From: Owenia fusiformis
Lineage: Eukaryota; Annelida; Polychaeta; Sabellida; Oweniidae
NCBI GenBank assembly: GCA_903813345.2
Contig: CAIIXF020000008.1
Location: forward strand, 27,386,822 to 27,450,821
Reading direction: 5' to 3'
Length of the DNA stretch: 64,000 bases
Shown here: positions 50,381 to 64,000 of the stretch, piece after piece
How positions within the stretch are numbered: the first letter of the stretch is position 1
Layout of the letters: each line of letters opens with the position of its first letter
Made by a program: the position numbers and the translations under genes
Notes under the pieces: model-generated
Database searches by the model: none
What the model was told of the DNA's origin: nothing
Seen by the model: the letters and a program-made list of their open reading frames with translations, nothing else

Positions 50381-52065
50381 TAACAATGTCGTAGCATTCA
50401 TTCTGTTGCATTCTCAATTTTCATATAATATTTCCATGTTTAGACATTGCCCATGCTGTAGCATTCCACGAACACGGAACCAATCGTAGCTGAAGTCCTG
50501 GCTATTGAACTGAAGAACTGCAAAAATAATGATTGAAGAAGACGGTTTAATAAAAAGAGAAAGAAAGTTCAAATGTGTCATATACATGTTCAATTCTCTC
50601 TCGTTTTAAATCCTTCTAAATCTATAATTGATCGATACGGATGTTTTCCAATAAAAGAACAATGGCTGGGCTGACAACAAAAGATATATGTGTATCATGT
50701 TTTTACCGTTGACATGCAATAGAGCATTTATCACTAGCAAACTTTAACTGTCTTTACAATTCATCTATTTATTAAACAATCTAATCCATGGCAGAGTAAT
50801 CCAACTCATTCAGCATCCAGATAATACTTCATTGAACCGTGTCATAAAAATCTGAAGAGGAGTTTTGCATTCTTAGTTGGCAAGAGGATTTAAGTATTAA
50901 ACCCATAATAGAAAAACAATGCACGGGGGTTTATCAATGACGCAGTAAACACGAGACAAAGTCGAGGTTAACATGCAATTTAAAGAGTACATGACCTATT
51001 GATAGCACTAATCGTTGATTTTCAAGATAAATTGATTTGATTCTTTATTAAAAGCATACTTTTAAAAATCAGTCTGACATATTGGCAATTTGTCTACTTG
51101 AAGACAGTTCCTTCCCATCTCGGAAACGATAATACAATATTAAAGTGGCATGTTATTTTTGCTTTATCATTTGTTTTACTAAGAGGGGATTCAGAAATGC
51201 TTTATTGAAATACACAAAGTAACAATGGTAAAATGATGCATGAGGGGAGACTCATCCATATGACCATGATACGCGTGAATGTACAGGGTGGGCTAACAAA
51301 AATGCAACAAATGAATAAAACATCTCTACAAAGACCGAGTACTTGTTTTAATATTTACACAAACTACTTACAAATGCTTAAACACAGCCCACCTTTAAAA
51401 TGGTGCATTATAAAGTATGGCTTATTAATAGGAGCAATTTTAAAATACTTCATGACGGGTACGTGGATTTGTCAAAGTGACAATAAGGCAGAATGTAAAT
51501 TCCAGGATGTAGATCAAGTTATTAAACATTACAAAATAATACTTCAATTGTTCGATCATATTTCTAAAAGAGACTTGTAATACCAATAAGTCTCATTAAG
51601 TTACAGATCAAACCAAGAATTTGTTTAAAATAAATTAAAACCAATATTATTTTTAATAATAGTAAAGATACCAAAAGCAAACAAAGAGCGAAAGTGTTAC
51701 TAAAATAGGAAAACCAAACCAGAGCTACTCTTGCTGAATATGAGAATGTCATCACGATTGTTAAGACTAGGTTTTGGCGATCAAAACACATTAATTTGAT
51801 CATGATGACATTTTCTAGCTTTAGGCAATCTTACCAAACGTTATATTAAAGCTCTAATTTCGACTTAAGTAATAATATAAGTCAACAATTGGTAGAATGA
51901 CAAAAAGGTTGTATCAAAGTCGACACATTCTGCTTCGTTCAACTTTTCCAAACTGCTTTAAACGTACCAGTCAGGCAAGTTACACGCATCATATAAGAAA
52001 AAAACATACTCGTACCTCTTATTCACATTAACTTAAAAAATTGTAGAACGGATGGTCAATAACTC
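50381..52065. other. Non-coding stretch
   Basis: An ACAGGGTGGGCTAACAAAAA end at about 51282 looks like one terminus of a CAGGGTG element whose partner end I could not find. A 115-codon plus-strand frame at 51233-51580 spans this terminus and shows no domain. Otherwise nothing recognisable. Confidence 0.5.
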
Positions 52066-52203
52066 AGATGCGAGTAGGTAGTTACCAGTTTCACCACCAG
52101 GTGGCTCATTCGGGTCAGATGGCATAGCAGTCTTGGCAGATATTAGAAAGTTCACTTAAATATTCATCGGTTTAGTGGTTCGAATTTATTTCTACTAGCA
52201 TCT
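52066..52203. mobile_element. Deleted relative of the element at 26192-26620
   Basis: Begins AGATGCGAGTAGGTAGTTAC and shares CCAGTTTCACCACCAGGTGG with the longer copy; the right end, TTATTTCTACTAGCATCT, matches the other terminus with one deletion. Confidence 0.65.
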
Positions 52204-52995
52204 ATTCCACTCGACATTTTTATTACTCCGACCGCGTTTCCATTGACACGTTTCGGCCGTGACGTTTTCTTTCCGTATTATCTATATCTTTAACCATTAT
52301 TATTCCCCTTTAACACAATTTCTTCAGTAAGATGCAATTGTAAACTTGAAAATTACCTTTAAATTGATTTTAACATTTCTGGAGTCAAGGTTGGTTGTTT
52401 TTAGTAAGGTCGTTTATATAAATCAATTATGAGTTATTAGGCAAGACCGATGGGATTTGTAAACATGGTTTTACACTTAACAAGTTAAAGGTGCAATTTA
52501 GCACATATTTCTGATATTGCCCATCTTCTCCAATGAAATGTGTATTTTCAATACAAATATTAACATGAAGATCGAGAGAGAAATGAACAAAATGTGTACA
52601 TCCTATTATATGGGAGAATGTAAAATTGGACCGCTTTAGATTTTAGTCTTGACAAGGTCAAGTAATTTTGAATGGTTAAATATCCGAACCAAGGACTTGA
52701 ATATGTGTCGTTTGGGCAGTCTATAGATCCAATTCAATCCATCTTTAGGTTTCAGAGTTATATTTAAATGTGCTATCATGTGCTGTACAATCAGTCTGAA
52801 CTGATTCTATACCATCTAATATTAGGGAGGTCACCTTTATGCTATCGTCAAGTGCACGCGTAACTTACCAGTCCAAAAATGACTGAAATCAATGTGCAAG
52901 CGAGTAAATGCCACATGCAACGATCCAATCATAAAATGAAAAGAAAGGCTATGGAAGCTGCACAGACGGTGATGACAGAACGAATGAATATTCTT
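52204..52995. other. Region downstream of the GCNT stop codon
   Basis: Probably includes the GCNT 3' UTR, read leftward from 52996. No convincing poly(A) signal stands out close to the stop, apart from an AATAAA overlapping the last codons. No other gene seen. Confidence 0.4.
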
Positions 52996-53282
52996 CTACT
53001 TCTTTATTATAAACGGAAGGTTTTCATAAAAACGTGTATCAAACGCTGTCTGGTGCAACGTTCTATTGTGAAGATGTTCGAACAGGCATTCTGCAGTGTG
53101 ATATTGAAAGTCCAGGTAAAACTTATTGGCAAACAATGCCGGGTTTTTCATCAACATCACAAGGTCACCGACTCCAAAAATGCATATCTGGCGTGTAAAC
53201 ATCCCGTGGCAAACCTCGTCCTTGTTCCAGTCTGCGTTCCAAATCGCATAGACTGCTAGCCAGAGTTTGTCATCGGGAACAC
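52996..53282 (-). CDS. GCNT: GCNT-family beta-1,6-GlcNAc-transferase, last coding exon
   Basis: Encodes the C-terminal 95 residues. The acceptor CTTTTTAG|GTGTTCCC at 53283/53282 joins in frame to give GGYKGVPDDK. It contains CHGMF and QICIFGVGDL, then LFANKF and AECLFEHLHNR, which correspond to the conserved C-terminal block of core-2 GlcNAc-transferases (CxG...R.VCIFG.GDL...LFANKF...C.xEHL). The three cysteines here (in EVCHG, QICIF and AECLF) match conserved disulfide positions of the family. Stop TAG at 52996-52998. The open frame extends upstream to 53427 through the acceptor, but that part has no similarity. Confidence 0.96.
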
Positions 53283-53576
53283 CTAAAAAGAGACGATAAC
53301 ATTTACTTGATTGACTATCTACCATAGTTACCGAGCTTTTGAGCATAAACAGAAGCGGTAATGGAAACCAAGAGGGTGGGGGCAAAAACTGAATTGAAAA
53401 AACTGTTATGGTCGTCCTATAGTTCAACAGAAAGTTAATCCAAAATTAGAGGCTTGGGAGCATTTGCATTGTCTCTACAGGGAATGTTGATGTAATGTCA
53501 TATGCATGAGTAGGCCTTATGGTGTATTATGGGAATTTGTTCCAATCATAATATGAAGTTGAGGAAATTCATTATA

Positions 53577-54290
53577 TTTACCTTCATATCAATAGGCGTG
53601 TTGAGGGGACCCATATACTTCACCAGTATAGTATATCCACGGGTGGGTTGAAGGGACACATATATTTACCGTTATATCCATAAGCGTGTAGAGGGGACTC
53701 ATATATTTACCTTTATATCCATAAGCGTGTAGAGGGGACTCATATATTTACCTTTATATCTACAAGCGTGTAGAAGGGACTCATATATTTACCTTTATAT
53801 CCTCAAGCGTGTAGAAGGGACTCATACATTTACCTTTATATCCATAAGCGTGTAGAGGGGACTCATATATTTTCCTTTATATCCATAAGCGTGTAGAGGG
53901 GACTCATATATTTACCTTTATATCTACAAGCGTGTAGAGGGGACTCATATATTTACCTTTATATCCATAAGCGTGCAGAAGGGACTCATATATTTACCTT
54001 TATATCCACAAGCGTGTAGAAGGGACTCATATATTTACCTTTATATCCATAAGCGTGTAGAAGGGACTCATATATTTACCTTTATATCCATAAGCGTGTA
54101 GAGGGGACTCATATATTTACCTTTATATCTACAAGCGTGTAGAGGGGACTCATATATTTACCTTTATATCCGTAAACGTGTAGAGGGGACTCATATATTT
54201 ACCTTTATATCTACAAGCGTGTAGAGGGGACTCATATATTTACCTTTATAATCACACGCGTGTAGAGGGGGCTCATATATTTACCTTTAT
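53577..54290 (-). repeat. 41-bp minisatellite that repeats the GCNT 5' splice site
   Basis: Sixteen units at exact 41-bp spacing, with the TTTACC core starting at 53665, 53706 and so on to 54280, plus two diverged units at 53618 and 53577. Read on the minus strand, most units give GGATATAAAGGTAAATATAT or GATATAAAGGTAAATATATG. The rightmost unit (54280) is the genuine exon/intron boundary, so the array copies 11 nt of exon and 30 nt of intron. The unit at 53870 has lost the GT (GGAAAA). It occupies most of the 1.0-kb GCNT intron. Confidence 0.95.
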
Positions 54291-55485
54291 ATCCACCTGG
54301 TGTGTCAAGATGAGGGTTGCTATAGAGATGATGCAGTGTTGCCCAATAGTGCTCATCTGGGCTGTATGTATCTCTGGACCACTCAAGCAAATCGTAGGCA
54401 ATTTTATCTCTGTTAATGAATTCAACAAATCCACGAGAGAACACCCCGTATGCACTTCCAGTGACGAGTGTGAGATTGTGTGGAGGAGGGGGTTTAATAT
54501 CTCCACGTTCATAACTTGGATCACCTCCCTTGTTTTTACTGACAACCCTCCAGCTGTGGTTGAACCTCCAGGTCTGAAAGTCATGCCTTGTATGTCCTTC
54601 GATGTCATTCGCCCCGTTGTAGATCTTCAATATTTTAACAATCTCTAGGTTGGTTTTCAGGGGTAAAGTCTGACTAGCAAGATTCATGTAATATTTCCAC
54701 TGTGTTTGAGTCTGCAGTAAATCAGCCATACAGTTGATATCCGCTTGGAGTCGGGCAAAACCCCCATATATGATCTCTTCAAGTTTTGAGGCAATGAACA
54801 CATTGGGAAAGCATTTTGCTATAGATTTCATTGCTTGTTTCACCTCTAGGTTTGAATCAGTGTCAATGTGGATACAATATATATTTTGTGGTCTGTAGAT
54901 TGTCCTTAATAGAAACTCAGTCTGCGCCACTTCTTTGTACATCAAGATACCAAACGCCAGGGGAAACTGTTTCTCTTCCAGTGTTACCGGTTTTGTGAAG
55001 TAACCATTCGATGTGAGGAATTCATTGCAATGTTGGTGAACGCCTAAATAATCACTATCTGGGCGCATCTTCTTGGGCAGTGATTGGTAGTAAGTCTCAC
55101 TGCGCTTCAGCTCAGTTTCGTTACCACTAATCATTTCTGCACAGTTCAATGTATAATCAACCGTGAGGTTTCTTGGAGGAGGTGGAGGACCTCCCCAATG
55201 TCGTCTGCGTTTTTCCATGACGTCATTATACACCGCATGATGATCTGCCTTGATTAGGGGTGAAACAAGGTTTATATATGGTCTCATCGGTGCCTGACTC
55301 GTCACGAGTGGCTGAATTGAGTCGAGTTCCGGAATTGTGGCGAGTGGCTGGCTTTTGTTTTTCTCGAATTCAGATTCATGATGATTTTCAATTTGAGGAT
55401 TCTGGCGTTGAATATTCCGTAGTAAAATGACAAGATTGACAGCCAATACGCCCCAATACAGATGACGGTTCTTACAGCGCACCAT
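54285..55485 (-). CDS. GCNT: GCNT-family beta-1,6-N-acetylglucosaminyltransferase, first coding exon
   Basis: Encodes residues 1-400 of a 495-residue type II membrane protein. The family (GT14) adds GlcNAc in beta-1,6 linkage to the core GalNAc of mucin O-glycans in the Golgi lumen. The start ATG (55485) has A at -3 and G at +4 and follows an in-frame TAA. A short basic tail precedes a membrane anchor (about 9-22), then a stem of about 130 residues with a Pro run (GGPPPPPRNLT). The catalytic part has FPLAFGILMYKEV, YCIHIDTDS, ARLQADINCM, YYMNLASQTLPLKTNLE, GSAYGVFSRGFVEF and TYSPDEHYWATL. The Glu of SPDEHYW matches the catalytic base of mouse C2GnT-L. Donor AAAG|GTAAAT at 54285/54284, phase 1. 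The family's usual length is about 430; the stem accounts for the excess. Which vertebrate paralogue (GCNT1, 3 or 4) is closest needs a tree. Confidence 0.97.
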
Positions 55486-56340
55486 TATTCCATGTGTAGC
55501 CGAGTTTTAATTCACTGAGATGGACAGACCGACACTTGGAACTGAAGATGTTGTTACAGTCATTGATGAAGTGCACCAACTACAAAATGAACAAATGTAA
55601 AATGTAAATATATTTGTAAATACGAGGGGTGATCAGGAATTTCTGGACCGTTGGTTCTATTTTTGCCATTTTCTTTCCTTTCTTTGTGATTTGTTCACAC
55701 AATATAACTTTAATATATAGAATCACACCCTAAAGATTATAATTATGATTGCAGCTACTAATACTTGCTACAGAGGAGTTGACGATCAAAGTATCGAAGA
55801 TTTACACATTTGGTTCTGAGTATTTACATTGTACGACATGAATGCTAGTAATAAAGAGCTAGAATTTAAACTACATTAAAAGGCAAGATTTTCATTTAGA
55901 AACACTACTTAATAATCAGATAATTACCTGTATTCGTACTTTCTTAAACAACATACATGTTTCTGAATGTCCATCGTTCGGGTTTTCTATATAAACAATT
56001 TCTTTTTCTCAGAGCATCGCATGTAATACATGCATCTGTTGAATCAAAAGACTGTTCAGCATGGTTCTTTGCCAATAGAGTGTGTGGGTAATCTTTGTAT
56101 TTGGCATTCAAGAACTACATTTGTATGTACAGTGTACAAGATTAGTACACAAATGGGTTAATCTTGGATTACGTATAGAATGCTTTATATTTATTATCAT
56201 ATAATAAGCTGATTTGTAGAAAATTCCTTGAAGCAACAAAGTATTTGGACTAACTAAATGAAAGAATAAATAATACTGTGGATACATATATATATTCCAC
56301 AGTTCATTTCATACAAAAGTACGACGAGTCTCATTGTAAT
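55486..56340. other. Region upstream of GCNT
   Basis: Contains the GCNT leader (in-frame stop before the ATG). TACGAGGGGTGATCAGGAAT then TTCTGGACC at about 55621-55650 resembles mariner-type terminal repeats, but only one end is seen. No other gene. Confidence 0.45.
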
Positions 56341-56354
56341 ATTTTAGCCATATA

Positions 56355-56528
56355 CACTCCCCTCCATAAATTTGGCAAACAGAAGGCCCCCTTTAGGAGT
56401 TAGACTGTTTATGATTTACATTTAAAAAATCAACAAAGTCACGAATTGCCAACTGTTGTAATCAAAGGACAAATTAAGATTCGATTTCTGAACGGCTCTT
56501 TTCCAACAAAAACTTCTGGTGGGGAGTG
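56355..56528. mobile_element. Short MITE with CACTCCCC ends, TA flanks
   Basis: The left end is CACTCCCCTCCATAAATTTG followed by GCAAACAGAA. The right end read inward is CACTCCCCACCAGAAGTTTT. TA flanks both sides (56353-56354, 56529-56530). Same family as the foldback at 46853-47717 whose end seeds the 82-bp satellite. Confidence 0.82.
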
Positions 56529-56530
56529 TA

Positions 56531-57103
56531 CTAAACAGAATAACTTGCCCATTTTGGATGTACATTTACCCATTAATTTATATTCATTCTTTTAGCTTGA
56601 ATTGGTCAAAATAATAACCAGTATATATAGCATGCCTAATTTTGTGCATGCAGGATTACCCAAAAAGAAGGATTTGGAATCTGATTTAACATCATACATT
56701 CATGTTTTTTAAAAGGGGATTTGATTTGTAATGGTGGTCGTTTTTCAATGCATATCACAAGGATGACAACTTCATGACATTCACTATAGTGGTGGACTGG
56801 TTAATTGAAACAGAAACAATTTCTCATTGTCGTTCTCAGATTTGAAGATTTCTCAGAGAATATTAACAATTTGTTCCCCATCCTATTCCACCTAACAACG
56901 ACAAGTTTCTTTGACTTTTTATTGATTTTAGATAAAACAATTTTATTTCAGTTAACAAAATAAAGTGCCTAAACAATTTGTTGCCTTTGACAACTCTGTC
57001 ACAACGAAGGTTGACAAGGAATTAAATCAAATATCTAGTTTTGGGAATAATTTGTCTCTAGTGAAAAGTCTAATAAAAACAAAACAAATTGTCATTTATT
57101 TAA
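56531..57103. other. Non-coding stretch
   Basis: AT-rich; no coding frame or repeat that I can support. Confidence 0.5.
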
Positions 57104-57262
57104 GGAATAAATAATGATAGGCCATTCAATATGGTGAAATTCAGCACGAGTTGGACAGAATGTTGTACAAAGCACGAACCGAAGGTGAGTGCATTTGTAC
57201 TAACATTCTGTCCAACGAGTGCTGAATTTCACCATATTGAATGGCCTATCATTATTTATTCC
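57104..57262. repeat. Near-perfect 159-bp palindrome
   Basis: Arms of about 68 bp start GGAATAAATAATGATAGGCC on both strands and continue through ATTCAATATGGTGAAATTCA and TTGGACAGAATGTT, with two or three mismatches and a 22-nt loop (57172-57193). A 111-codon plus-strand frame runs through it by chance. A phrase GATTGGTTGAGAAATTCGAA follows at about 57460. Confidence 0.92.
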
Positions 57263-57981
57263 GATTCAAACATAAAAATTAGTAAAAGTCGTGTCTGTGG
57301 AACGGGCATGAAGGAACAGCTATCCCCGGACAGAGCCCCAGATGTGCAGCTGAGATGTGACGTCACTCAAAACAATGCAAATTGCAGATTGAATAGAGCA
57401 TGGTCGTGCATCTATGAAGAATTAGAGAACGTTCTATATTGGCTATGCTGCATTCTGATTGGTTGAGAAATTCGAATAGAGCACGGTCATGTTTGAATTG
57501 TGTACATTGCATAGTACATTGAATGTATTAAATATACAACTCTCTCATAAACATACATTTTGAAGTATATACAACGGTATTTTCATAAATATTCTCTTGC
57601 ATATAGGATTACAGACAATAGGCAAGAGTGGCCCACAACATATAGCAAGAAACCCAAATAAAATAGTATTCTATATTTTACTTATATAAAATGCTACCTA
57701 ATGGTCTAATGGTCATTCTGATATTTAAAGCAAAATTAAATATTGCTTTAAATATTGTAATTCCAATTTTTCCTAGAGTTTGAACAATTTATGACAATGA
57801 TGAAAACATTTCTGTTTTTGATAGGTTTCACAGCTCACACACATTATTGGCACACGTTCTTGGACAGATATTTGTTTAAAAGTTCATGGACTTCAGTGCA
57901 ATGTCTTCGTCCTGTCTAAAGCTAATTTATAATCACATTGATTTGGGGCCAGGTTTTCTAAGTTCGGACTCAAGTTAGCAA

Positions 57982-58125
57982 TACAGTAAAACCTGGTACA
58001 TCTTACAAGTGTTCCACTTAGGACTGGGAGGTGTTCCACTTGGGAGGTGTTCCACTTATAGAGGTTCATTTAACATTGAGTCACTGTCTTGGGATTGAAA
58101 AGCCCACTTTACATGTTTTACTGTA
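57982..58125. mobile_element. Small element with ACAGTAAAACCTG ends
   Basis: ACAGTAAAACCTGG at the left pairs with CATGTTTTACTGT at the right. The interior has three GTGTTCCACTT phrases. A partial relative (ACAGTAAAACCTGCTTATTG with GTGTAAGTGGAACACCT) lies at about 60034-60190 in the SEL1L last intron. Confidence 0.6.
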
Positions 58126-58456
58126 CTTTTTAAATTCATAATGGTCTTTTAACTCACTGTTAAACCGTGTGTGTTCTTTCAGTCATTATGTAATACCTTG
58201 ATGGATTGAGATGCTCTAACATGCACAAGCAATAAACCTTAATAAAAACCTTATTTTAAGTAATTATTGAAACTAATGTAGTATACCGGGTACAAAGAAA
58301 TCCTTTTAAAACTGAGAATGGCTGAGTAATAAATATCAATTCAGTTCCTCATACAAGCCAGAAAAACCATTGAAAATTTGTCGAGCTTGTATTAAGTGTG
58401 CTGGCTTATAAACAAGCCCAAAAAATAAATTTGATATTTATTGGCAAAATGAATAT

Positions 58457-58555
58457 CCGGAGGATATCGTAACGATATACTCCGGGTGGAGGATATCGTG
58501 ACGATATACTCCGGAAAACCCAATATGCGGAGGATATTGTGACGATATACTCCGC
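58457..58555. repeat. Three tandem 27-29 bp palindromes
   Basis: Three hairpin units at 58457-58485, 58488-58514 and 58527-58555, each GGAGGATATCGTGACGATAT followed by ACTCC, with one- or two-base variants. Each is nearly self-complementary around TCGTNACGA, so each unit can fold on its own. Confidence 0.88.
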
Positions 58556-58664
58556 TTGTTGATTTCCCGCCAAATTGACTCTATTTGGCATGGAATTCAT
58601 TTTGCAATAATATTATACATTTAGTACACTCCTTGTAAGTGTAGGATAATAAGAACATTTTGCA

Positions 58665-58765
58665 GAATATCATTTTAATCTACTCGGTGATATTGATATA
58701 TGCACTCGTTCGCTTCGCTCCCTCGTGCAGATATCAATATCACCTCGTAGATAAAAATGATATTC
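58665..58765. repeat. 101-bp palindrome with TTCGCTTCGCTCC loop
   Basis: The arms pair GAATATCATTTTAATCTAC and GTGATATTGATATATGCAC with their complements on the right. The loop is TCGTTCGCTTCGCTCCCT. No coding content. Confidence 0.85.
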
Positions 58766-59825
58766 CTCAAAATCATAGGATATCCTATAACTAATATACT
58801 TGCAATATATTATTAACCCTTTCCCGACGTGAATATAAGAGGAAAAAGTTGGCCCTGATGACAGATAAGTAAGAGCGTTTTTTAGGGGAAAACTGCAAAT
58901 TACCTCCGCCCCAGGACCTATACCTTGAATTTTATCACTGAAACACAATTTTCAGTAAGGATTATCACATTAGAACAACTTGTCAAAATTTGGTGTAACT
59001 GGAGATATTGTCATTTCATTGATGTATATAAATAATAAAAAAATAATGGTGCCAAAAGGAGCCTATCATCCTGAATGGTATTACATAATAGGGCTCCATA
59101 TGGAGTCTATCGTCGTGAAAGGGTTAAACAATTTTTAACTAGAAAGGTTTGTACAAGAGTCTATCGAATGTGCAATTTAATTTACAGACTAAATAACTTT
59201 TGGGTTATTTACGATCAGAATTATATACACTGCAACCTAATAACAGATAAATAAAAAGTCTTTAACAACTGATATCAAACCCCAATTTACCAGTTTATTT
59301 TAGAGCTTTGTAGGGATGTTTCTATATTTTTGTACATGTATCATGTATACGTGATTGCAGTACTCATTCAAATCATATACTGCACATTGTCTTTCTTTAT
59401 ATGGTACTCACTGGGAAGAGTTCCAAAAACACAAGCTCCTTGAAAACAATGAATAATAATATTTCACAGGAATGTAATTCATCCTTTTATAGTGTTAGCA
59501 AAAAATGCTTGCTCAATGTTTCCCTCTTTCAAAACAACAATAAAACAACATCTCTATGGTAACTGTTACACAGCAGGGTTAAATTGCTTCATCACGAAGC
59601 ATTTGTAACGAAGCATTTCCACAAAAAGCTTCGTAATGAAGGATTTCTTCAGATTTAGACAGGCACAAAAATCCTTTGTCGGGAAGTTTTTAGTAAAATT
59701 GCTTCATACATGTATTGCAACAATGAAATAATATAATCTCCAAAAATGGATACATTTAATAAATGAGTTACTATAGCAACTACTGAAATGATACACTGCG
59801 GTTGCTATAGTAACAGAACACTTCA
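58766..59825 (-). other. Probable SEL1L 3' untranslated region and downstream spacer
   Basis: Follows the SEL1L stop at 59826-59828, read leftward. A canonical AATAAA on the minus strand lies at 59294-59299, about 530 nt past the stop, and is the best candidate for the transcript end. CTCCATATGGAG-type hairpins occur near 59090. No other gene seen. Confidence 0.4.
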
Positions 59826-59954
59826 CTACCTCCTTCTCAAGAGAATTAAGCCTCCTATGGCGAGAGCAATAACTGTCATGAAATAAAGGTCCCAGTTTGA
59901 GCCAAGGTAATAGCGAATGTATGTGGATGATGCTTCCTGGAAGCTGGCAGAGTT
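59826..59954 (-). CDS. SEL1L: SEL1L, last coding exon (C-terminal transmembrane segment)
   Basis: Encodes 42 residues and a TAG stop. The acceptor TTTTTTCCAG|AACTCT at 59955/59954 is in phase 0. The phrase SNWDLYFMTVIALAIGGLIL corresponds to the conserved C-terminal membrane anchor of SEL1L (EWDLYLMTIIAL in vertebrates). The protein then ends LRRR, so the Pro/Gln-rich cytosolic tail of vertebrate SEL1L is absent, as in short invertebrate homologues. SEL1L is the ER-membrane partner of the HRD1 ubiquitin ligase in ER-associated degradation, with Sel1-like repeats on the luminal side. Confidence 0.95.
   Translation of the reverse strand, partial: NSASFQEASSTYIRYYLGSNWDLYFMTVIALAIGGLILLRRR

Positions 59955-64000
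<4,046 letters not shown>

Noticed and set aside
51233-51580. 115-codon plus-strand frame
   Set aside because: Spans a CAGGGTG element terminus; composition is not coding-like and no domain is recognised.
52879-53259. 126-codon plus-strand frame
   Set aside because: Antisense to the GCNT last exon; no independent support.
54232-54284. A 417-residue form of GCNT ending GKYMSPLYTR and a short tail
   Set aside because: This is read-through past the donor into the 41-bp array; splicing to 53282 restores the conserved family C-terminus.
54310-54648. 112-codon plus-strand frame
   Set aside because: Antisense shadow of the GCNT exon with no domain of its own.
57131-57466. 111-codon plus-strand frame
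   Set aside because: Runs through the 159-bp palindrome and adjoining repeat; no conserved domain.

Overview
The window is nuclear DNA from an animal, most likely an AT-rich invertebrate bilaterian genome. The protein-coding signal is split into exons with GT/AG borders, the introns run to 29 kb, and most of the sequence is non-coding and packed with small inverted-repeat DNA elements (MITEs and foldbacks) and tandem satellites. Nothing points to bacteria, a virus or an organelle. I cannot name the species from the sequence.

Three protein-coding genes are supported, all on the minus strand. (1) At 359-37994 lies a class A (rhodopsin-like) peptide-type GPCR with three coding exons (37346-37926, 7482-7908, 359-1399). 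They join in frame to 682 residues with seven membrane segments, an ER-Y motif after TM3, NPxxY in TM7 and a C-tail of about 280 residues. Intron 1 is 29.4 kb and intron 2 is 6.1 kb. (2) At 52996-55485 lies a two-exon core-2 type beta-1,6-N-acetylglucosaminyltransferase (GCNT family, 495 residues), a Golgi type II membrane enzyme of O-glycan branching. (3) At 59826-63551 lie the last two exons of SEL1L, the ER-associated degradation adaptor; the rest of the gene is beyond the right edge.

The only clear RNA gene is a tRNA-Leu(UAA) at 9980-10062, on the opposite strand inside GPCR intron 1. A tRNA-derived SINE lies at 12002-12111.

The three genes are not an obvious pathway; SEL1L and GCNT both act in the secretory route but adjacency is the only link seen. 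The rest of the window is mobile-element territory. It holds palindromic elements with CA...TG ends and 5-6 bp target duplications (5589-5873, 7119-7338, 20801-21632, 31924-32152, 50094-50373), elements with CAGGG ends flanked by TA, two copies of a hAT-like MITE, and several foldbacks. Tandem arrays lie at 4147-4745 (17 bp unit), 47694-48759 (82 bp unit), 53577-54290 (41 bp unit) and 62773-63075 (about 45 bp unit).

Two arrays stand out. The 41-bp array fills the GCNT intron and repeats the real 5' splice site of the upstream exon about 16 times. The 82-bp satellite appears to have grown out of the terminal repeat of a foldback transposon.
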